A stretch of DNA of 64,000 bases from Phocaeicola plebeius DSM 17135 (GTDB taxonomy: Bacteria; Bacteroidota; Bacteroidia; Bacteroidales; Bacteroidaceae). A program made the position numbers and the translations under genes. Under the pieces are notes generated by a model. That model searched no databases and was not told the DNA's origin. It saw only the letters and a list, made by a program, of their open reading frames with translations. Shown in pieces: positions 59,439 through 64,000 of this stretch. The first letter of the stretch is position 1. Each line of letters begins with the position of its first letter. The stretch lies in NCBI RefSeq assembly GCF_000187895.1, contig NZ_DS990131.1:1-64000 (forward strand), written 5' to 3'.

Positions 59439-59747
59439 AGGTATTCTACAAAACGGCTGCAAAGTTACAAGTTTTTCGGGAGAGAAAGAGGAAAATGTAA
59501 TTGAAAAGAAATAACCCTGTCTCCGGATTTGATTTACATCAACAAATTGGCCTTTTACAAGAAAAACATGCTATAAAACATATTTTATAAAGAAAAAAGG
59601 CCTATATTTGCAGTGTAAAAAGAAAGGCTAAAAGAAAAGGCCAATAAAAAGTTTTCAAGGTAAATAAGGTAACAAGTACAACGGCCGGCTGGGAAGTCCG
59701 CTAAGAAGATTTAATTAAACTAACTAAAAAAAGAAAGGGTAACAATT
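59439..59747 (+). promoter_or_regulatory. Divergent promoter region and 130-nt leader of the small gene
   Basis: Besides the MATE -7 box, this gap holds a plus-strand -7 box TATATTTG (59603-59610) with no good -33 box. Transcription would start near 59617 and leave a leader of about 130 nt. The leader contains a G/C-rich patch around CGGCCGGCTGGGAAGTCCG (59691-59709) in otherwise A-rich sequence, which could fold. No match to a known riboswitch is evident. Confidence 0.5.
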
Positions 59748-59840
59748 ATGAAAAAGGTAAAAAACATTTTCCACAAGATTGCAAATGCAGATCCAATGAT
59801 CTGGGGTTATGTAATGCTGAATGACGAAAGACGCAAATAA
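59748..59840 (+). CDS. 30-aa small protein, function unknown
   Basis: ATG at 59748, TAA at 59838-59840. The product begins MKKVKNIFHKIANADP, continues MIWGYVML and ends NDERRK. It is basic at the start, hydrophobic in the middle and charged at the end. There is no signal peptide and the hydrophobic part is too short for a certain membrane span. Coding support: AGAAAGGG ribosome binding site 9 bp upstream, a -7 box and leader of its own, and a strong terminator 78 bp downstream at 59918. The length was too short for routine gene calling. I do not recognise it, and it does not match the Bacteroides 'smalltalk' peptide pattern. Confidence 0.6.
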   Translation: MKKVKNIFHKIANADPMIWGYVMLNDERRK

Positions 59841-59917
59841 AACTGCGACGCTGACAAGTTCAGCATTTAAAGACGAATCTGATAAATGCCGAAAGGCTTC
59901 TCGTAAATATTCTGACG

Positions 59918-59950
59918 AAAAAGCGGTTAGACTTCTAACCGCTTTTTTTA
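59918..59950 (+). terminator. Terminator of the 30-codon gene
   Basis: AAAAAGCGGTTAG (59918-59930), a 4-nt loop and CTAACCGCTTTTT form a 13-bp perfect stem running into seven T residues on the plus strand. Confidence 0.9.
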
Positions 59951-59998
59951 TTTCCCATTTGTCCGTATCTTTGCATGAATCTCTAAACACAACGACAG

Positions 59999-61999
59999 AT
60001 GACTCCTACCCTGATAGATACCGACAACCTCGAATTTCAGAATGCACTGAAACTCATCCAATATACCCGCCAATCGGTCTTTCTGACCGGAAAAGCGGGA
60101 ACGGGTAAGTCTACATTTCTGAAATACGTCTGCCAGCATACCAAAAAGAAATATGTGGTACTGGCTCCTACGGGCATTGCCGCTATCAATGCGGGTGGCA
60201 GTACCCTACACAGTTTCTTCAAACTCCCGTTTCATCCGCTCCTGCCCGATGATCCGAAGTTTCAGGGGCGGAAACTGAAAGATTTTCTGAAGTATTCTTC
60301 CGATCACCGGAAACTTATTCAGAACATCGAGCTCATCATCATTGATGAAATTTCCATGGTGCGGGCCGACATCATCGACTTTATCGACAAGGTGCTTCGC
60401 ACGTACTCTCACAACTTACGTGAGCCGTTCGGTGGAAAACAATTGCTGTTAGTGGGTGACGTATTCCAACTGGAACCGGTAGTAAAAAGTGACGAACGGG
60501 AGATTCTGAACCGTTTTTATCCGAATCCGTATTTCTTTTCGGCTAAAGTGTTTCAGGAGATGGAACTGGTATCCATCGAACTCACCAAGGTATACCGGCA
60601 AACAGACCAGGTATTCGTCAGCGTACTCGACCATATCCGGACCAATACTGCCGGAAATGCGGATTTACAACTATTGAACACCCGTTATACTCCGACACCA
60701 CCTTGTCCGGAAGAGAATGATTTGTACATCACGCTGGCCACCCGGAGAGACAATGTAGATTATATCAACGAAAAGAAACTCAACGAACTGCCAGGCGAAC
60801 CGATCACATTAAAAGGAGAAATACATGGTGAATTTCCGGAAAGCAGCCTCCCTACCCTGATGGAACTGGTCATCAAGCCGGGAGCACAGGTGATTTTCAT
60901 CAAGAACGACCAGGAAAAACGCTGGGTAAACGGTACCATCGGTACGGTTTCAGGCCTTTCGGAAGACGGTACCATCTATGTAATAACGGAAGACGGGAGT
61001 GAATTCGATGTACACAAGGAAAGCTGGAGCAACATCCGCTACCGATATAACGAGACGGAAAAGAAAATAGAAGAAGAGGAATTAGGCACATTTACACAAT
61101 ACCCCATCCGGTTGGCCTGGGCCATCACCGTACACAAGAGTCAGGGGCTGACTTTCAATCGGGTAGTTATCGACTTTACGGGAGGAGTTTTTGCCGGAGG
61201 ACAGGCTTATGTAGCCCTGAGCCGCTGCACCTCATTGGACGGCATCCAGTTGAAGCGGCGGATTTCGCACGCAGATGTGTTTGTCCGACCGGAAATTGTC
61301 AGCTTTGCCCAGCGCTTCAATGACAACCAGACATTTGAGAGGGCCATGAAGCAGGCACAGGCAGACATTCAATACGTAGCTTCCGTAAAAGCTTTCGACA
61401 AAGGCAATTTTGCCGAATTCTTAGAAGCTTTCTTTAAGGCCATCCACAGTCGATATGACATTGAAAAACCGTTGATACAGCGTTTTATCCGCCGGAAATT
61501 AGGCATCATCAACCGGTTAAAGGAAGAAAACCGATTGTTGAAGGAGCAAATGCAACAACAGCGCCAGAATTTACAGAAGTACGCCCGGGAATATTACCTG
61601 ATGGGAAACGAATGCATCACTAAGGCACACGACCCGAGGGCAGCACAAGCCAACTATGACAAGGCTCTGGAGCTGTATCCGGAGTATGTGGATGCCTGGG
61701 TACGAAAAGGAGTGACATTCTTTGATGAAAACCGAATGGAAGAAGCTGAGGAATGCCTGAATCGTGCCGTACAACTACGGCCACAGGATTTCAAAGCAGT
61801 GTACAACCGAGGAAAACTTCGTCTGCTGACCGGGAAAACGGAAGAAGCGCTTTCCGATTTGGACAAGGCTACCAGCCTGAAGCCACAGCATGCCGGTGCT
61901 CATGAATATTTTGCTGAAGCACTCGAAAAAAGCGGAAAGGAAATAGAAGCCGCCATTCACTATCGAATTGCAGAAGAACTGCGAAAGAAAAAGAAATAA
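59999..61999 (+). CDS. Pif1/RecD-like DNA helicase with C-terminal TPR repeats
   Basis: 666 aa. Superfamily 1B helicase: Walker A GKAGTGKST (31-39), APTGIAAINAGGSTLHSFF (motif Ia region, Pif1-like), Walker B IIIDEISMV (~113-121), GDVFQLEPV, and the C-terminal motif VI region AWAITVHKSQGLTF and YVALSRCTSLDGI. After ~490 a helical linker leads to about three TPR repeats (~530-655; ANYDKALELYPEYVDAWVRKG, AVYNRGKLRLLTG, given in part). The TPR tail suggests a protein partner. A -7 box TATCTTTG lies at 59966-59973. Confidence 0.93.
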   Translation: MTPTLIDTDNLEFQNALKLIQYTRQSVFLTGKAGTGKSTFLKYVCQHTKKKYVVLAPTGIAAINAGGSTLHSFFKLPFHPLLPDDPKFQGRKLKDFLKYSSDHRKLIQNIELIIIDEISMVRADIIDFIDKVLRTYSHNLREPFGGKQLLLVGDVFQLEPVVKSDEREILNRFYPNPYFFSAKVFQEMELVSIELTKVYRQTDQVFVSVLDHIRTNTAGNADLQLLNTRYTPTPPCPEENDLYITLATRRDNVDYINEKKLNELPGEPITLKGEIHGEFPESSLPTLMELVIKPGAQVIFIKNDQEKRWVNGTIGTVSGLSEDGTIYVITEDGSEFDVHKESWSNIRYRYNETEKKIEEEELGTFTQYPIRLAWAITVHKSQGLTFNRVVIDFTGGVFAGGQAYVALSRCTSLDGIQLKRRISHADVFVRPEIVSFAQRFNDNQTFERAMKQAQADIQYVASVKAFDKGNFAEFLEAFFKAIHSRYDIEKPLIQRFIRRKLGIINRLKEENRLLKEQMQQQRQNLQKYAREYYLMGNECITKAHDPRAAQANYDKALELYPEYVDAWVRKGVTFFDENRMEEAEECLNRAVQLRPQDFKAVYNRGKLRLLTGKTEEALSDLDKATSLKPQHAGAHEYFAEALEKSGKEIEAAIHYRIAEELRKKKK

Positions 62000-62048
62000 T
62001 TTTCTTATTTTTGCGTTCATACGAAGTCAAATCTTCGTAGATAACGCC

Positions 62049-62660
62049 ATGTTACTTAAATTATATTCTAAAAACAACCGACCTGAAGACCTACAGCGCA
62101 TAGTAGACATTCTGAACGATGGGGGCATCATTATCTACCCCACAGACACGGTATACGCATTAGGCTGTCATGCGCTGAAGGAACGCCCTATTGAGCGTAT
62201 CTGCAAACTGAAAAATATCGATCCGCGCAAGAATAATTTATCCATTATCTGTTACGACCTGAGCAACATCAGCGAATATGCTCGCGTAAGTAATGCCACT
62301 TTCAAACTGATGAAACGCAATCTGCCCGGTCCGTTTACCTTTATCCTGAATGCAGACAGCCGCTTGCCCAAAATCTTCCGCAACCGGAAGGAAGTGGGTA
62401 TCCGTGTACCCGATAATGCCATCATCCGTGAAATCTGTCAGCTGCTCGATGCACCGATTTTGACTACCACTCTGCCGTTAGAGGAAGGAGAAGACATTGA
62501 ATACATCACTGAGCCGGAGCTGATTGACGAAAAGTTTGGAGAGAAAGTAGACCTTATTATCGATGGAGGTACGGGAGGTATTGAACCTTCTACCGTCATA
62601 AATTGTTGTGATGATGTACCTGAAATTGTCCGACAAGGCAAGGGGATATTAAATGAATGA
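62049..62660 (+). CDS. Sua5/YciO/YrdC-family protein (threonylcarbamoyl-AMP synthase-like)
   Basis: 203 aa from the ATG at 62049; upstream in-frame codons overlap the helicase 3' end and a -7 box (TATTTTTG, 62006-62013), so they are not used. The YrdC fold shows GGIIIYPTDTVYALGCHAL (~27-45), KNIDPRKNNLSIICYDLS, and PGPFTFIL. YrdC/Sua5 makes threonylcarbamoyl-AMP for tRNA t6A37; YciO relatives are less defined, and this one ends without the Sua5 C-terminal domain. A 7-bp hairpin TACGAAG-N6-CTTCGTA lies in its leader (62020-62039). Confidence 0.9.
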   Translation: MLLKLYSKNNRPEDLQRIVDILNDGGIIIYPTDTVYALGCHALKERPIERICKLKNIDPRKNNLSIICYDLSNISEYARVSNATFKLMKRNLPGPFTFILNADSRLPKIFRNRKEVGIRVPDNAIIREICQLLDAPILTTTLPLEEGEDIEYITEPELIDEKFGEKVDLIIDGGTGGIEPSTVINCCDDVPEIVRQGKGILNE

Positions 62661-62690
62661 TTAACTATAAAAATTTAATTCACATTACAC

Positions 62691-63557
62691 ATGTTACTTA
62701 CATTATTACAAGCTACAGCACAAGCAAGCAATACTGCTTCAAGAATTAACGTAGAACAGCTGCTGGACAGACTGCTCAACTGGGGAATCGAGGTTGGAAA
62801 AGACATTCTGGCTGCCATTATCATCTACATCGTCGGCCGGTTTATCATCAAGCAAATCAGCCGACTGGTCAGCAAAATTTTGGAAAAACGTAAACTGGAA
62901 ATCAGTGTACAGACCTTCTTAAAAAGTCTGCTCAGCATACTTCTGAACCTAATCTTAGCATTTGCCATCATCAGCAAATTAGGAGTGGAAACCACCAGCT
63001 TCGCTGCAATCTTAGCTTCTGCCGGTGTGGCAATCGGTATGGCATTGTCCGGAAACCTGTCTAACTTCGCCGGAGGATTAATCATCTTAGTATTCAAGCC
63101 CTTCAAGGTAGGAGACTACATCGACGGACAAGGTGCCAGCGGAACAGTAAAAGAAATTCAGATTTTCCACACCATTCTGGCTACGGTAGACAACCGAATT
63201 ATTTATGTACCAAACGGTGCACTGAGCAGCAATGCCATCACCAATTACAGCAAACAAGACATGCGCCGCGCTGAATGGGTATTCGGTGTAGAATACGGAG
63301 AAGATTATGAAAAAGTAAAAGCTGTACTGGAGAGAATCATTGCGGCCGATGAACGAATCCTCACTACTCCAGCTCCTTTTATCGGACTTGGAGCTTTGTC
63401 TGCCAGCAGTGTAGATATTAAGGTACGTGTGTGGACCAAGACTGAAAACTACTGGGATGTGTATTTTGACATGAATAAAATCGTATACGACACATTCAAC
63501 AAAGAAGGCATCGGATTCCCGTTCCCGCAACTGACCGTACACCAGGCAAAAGACTGA
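62691..63557 (+). CDS. Small-conductance mechanosensitive channel (MscS family)
   Basis: 288 aa. Three transmembrane segments (~38-55, 78-100, 105-135). The pore helix is Ala/Gly-rich (AAILASAGVAIGMALSGNLSNFAGG) and followed by the MscS hallmark KPFKVGDYIDGQGASGTVKEI. The cytosolic vestibule has VPNGALSSNAITNYS. It releases solutes on hypo-osmotic shock. It follows the Sua5-type gene by 30 bp and is probably in the same unit. Confidence 0.95.
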   Translation: MLLTLLQATAQASNTASRINVEQLLDRLLNWGIEVGKDILAAIIIYIVGRFIIKQISRLVSKILEKRKLEISVQTFLKSLLSILLNLILAFAIISKLGVETTSFAAILASAGVAIGMALSGNLSNFAGGLIILVFKPFKVGDYIDGQGASGTVKEIQIFHTILATVDNRIIYVPNGALSSNAITNYSKQDMRRAEWVFGVEYGEDYEKVKAVLERIIAADERILTTPAPFIGLGALSASSVDIKVRVWTKTENYWDVYFDMNKIVYDTFNKEGIGFPFPQLTVHQAKD

Positions 63558-63577
63558 TAAGCAGATATCACTCCATG

Positions 63578-63622
63578 AAAAAACTTCCACCAAGGGAAAA
63601 TCCTTTAGTGGAAGTTTTTTTT
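63578..63622. terminator. Bidirectional terminator
   Basis: AAAAACTTCCAC and GTGGAAGTTTTT pair perfectly, with an inner AAGG/CCTT extension. It ends in eight T residues on the plus strand and lies between mscS and the flavodiiron gene. Confidence 0.88.
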
Positions 63623-63642
63623 ATATCTATCAAAAAGATGAT

Positions 63643-64000
63643 TTATTTACGGTCTGCTTTCAAACGGTCGGCCATTGCCTTAGCCAATTCCTTAGCCTGG
63701 GCATAATTGTCGGCCTTCATGCTCTGCTTCATTTCTACCGGGTTACCTACTACTTCAAATTTCAGTTTTTCAGTAAACTCACCCAATTTCTTCACTGCTG
63801 CACTGGCCCAGGTGAACGAGCCGAAGTAACCAAACAGACGATTCTTCATTTCACGAGCAGCTACCTTGCTCAACAGAGATTCCATTTCAGGATACAAATG
63901 CATGTTATAAGTAGTACAGCCTGCTATCAAAGCTTTATACTTAAAGATGTCGGCCAGGATATAAGAATGATGCGTATGAGAAACATTGTGCAGAATGATA
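63643..64000 (-). CDS. Flavodiiron (FprA-type A) flavoprotein, C-terminal flavodoxin part
   Basis: The window edge cuts the gene; only the last ~118 codons are present. Reading in from the edge the protein contains VSHTHHSYILADIFKYKAL, then IAGCTTYNMHLYPEMESLL, matching the flavodoxin-like domain of flavodiiron proteins (the APTYN-type FMN loop), then FGYFGSFTWASAAVKKL and a terminal helix. Flavodiiron proteins reduce O2 to water or NO to N2O in anaerobes. The diiron metallo-beta-lactamase half lies outside the window, so this part is inferred. Confidence 0.85.
   Translation of the reverse strand, partial: IILHNVSHTHHSYILADIFKYKALIAGCTTYNMHLYPEMESLLSKVAAREMKNRLFGYFGSFTWASAAVKKLGEFTEKLKFEVVGNPVEMKQSMKADNYAQAKELAKAMADRLKADRK

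Noticed and set aside
59448..59462. TTG start at 59462 for the MATE gene
   Set aside because: It would lie inside the predicted -7 box TAACTTTG (59460-59467); the ATG at 59438 fits the family N-terminus better.
59821..60108. Frame beginning MTKDANKTATLTSS that overlaps the 30-codon gene
   Set aside because: It reads straight through a strong terminator hairpin and then into the helicase gene in another frame, so coding is unlikely.

Overview
The window is a piece of a Bacteroidaceae chromosome, most likely Bacteroides or Phocaeicola. Three things point there. The partial 16S rRNA at the left edge reads as Bacteroides-type. Promoters have the phylum-specific form TTTG-N19-21-TAnnTTTG. The gene content (SusC/SusD, BACON-domain M64 peptidases, DPP III, DUF5020, methylmalonyl-CoA mutase as separate MutA/MutB) is typical of the group. 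Genus and species are inference from similarity I remember, not from a search.

Layout. 1-1380: 5' part of a 16S gene on the minus strand with a boxA-like leader and two tandem rRNA promoters. 1509-1928: a 28-bp alternating purine/pyrimidine tract, a five-unit 22-bp repeat array and a possible 43-codon ORF. 1998-7403: a SusC/SusD/lipoprotein operon without any enzyme gene. 7702-12150: purA, a Fur-family regulator, an AlkD-like HEAT protein and dipeptidyl peptidase III, all minus. 12326-22584: recQ, then two paralogous surface M64 peptidases that flank the Na+-pumping oxaloacetate decarboxylase operon (oadG-oadA-oadB) and a DUF2490/nitroreductase pair. 22882-28925: an AspT/YidE-type transporter and mutA-mutB. 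29114-34446: an outer-membrane barrel, a NatA/NatB-like ABC exporter, and a purine permease paired with a DUF5020 barrel. 34562-39715: GH29 alpha-L-fucosidase, metF, an Lrp/AsnC regulator and an O-acetylhomoserine sulfhydrylase. 39789-45938: thioesterase, Smr/DUF2027 protein, queA-Nudix, guanine deaminase-like protein and groES-groEL. 46169-53732: a PL8 polysaccharide lyase, rmuC, hisS, a zinc peptidase and a GH27 enzyme. 53829-64000: topB, an acyltransferase, a Crp/Fnr protein, a MATE transporter, a 30-codon small gene, a Pif1-like helicase with TPRs, a Sua5-type protein, MscS and the C-terminal part of a flavodiiron protein.

How parts work together. OadGAB and MutAB belong to the oxaloacetate/succinate/propionate branch of Bacteroides fermentation. 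The DUF5020 barrel and the NCS2 permease probably form an outer/inner membrane purine uptake pair. The Lrp-type regulator sits between metF and the sulfhydrylase. Near-perfect Lrp-type palindromes lie upstream of metF and of the regulator itself, and a weaker one lies upstream of the sulfhydrylase, which suggests a small local methionine regulon. Glycan enzymes (GH29, PL8, GH27) are scattered singletons with signal peptides rather than parts of a complete utilisation locus.

The most unusual non-coding signal is a family of degenerate direct repeats with an exact 22-bp register, found at four intergenic sites (1597, 22650, 32180, 43205). Each clear unit carries a short dyad such as AAACGT-N4-ACGTTT. 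I do not recognise it as a named element. The second is a 30-codon gene at 59748-59840 with its own -10-type box, a 130-nt leader, a ribosome binding site and a terminator.
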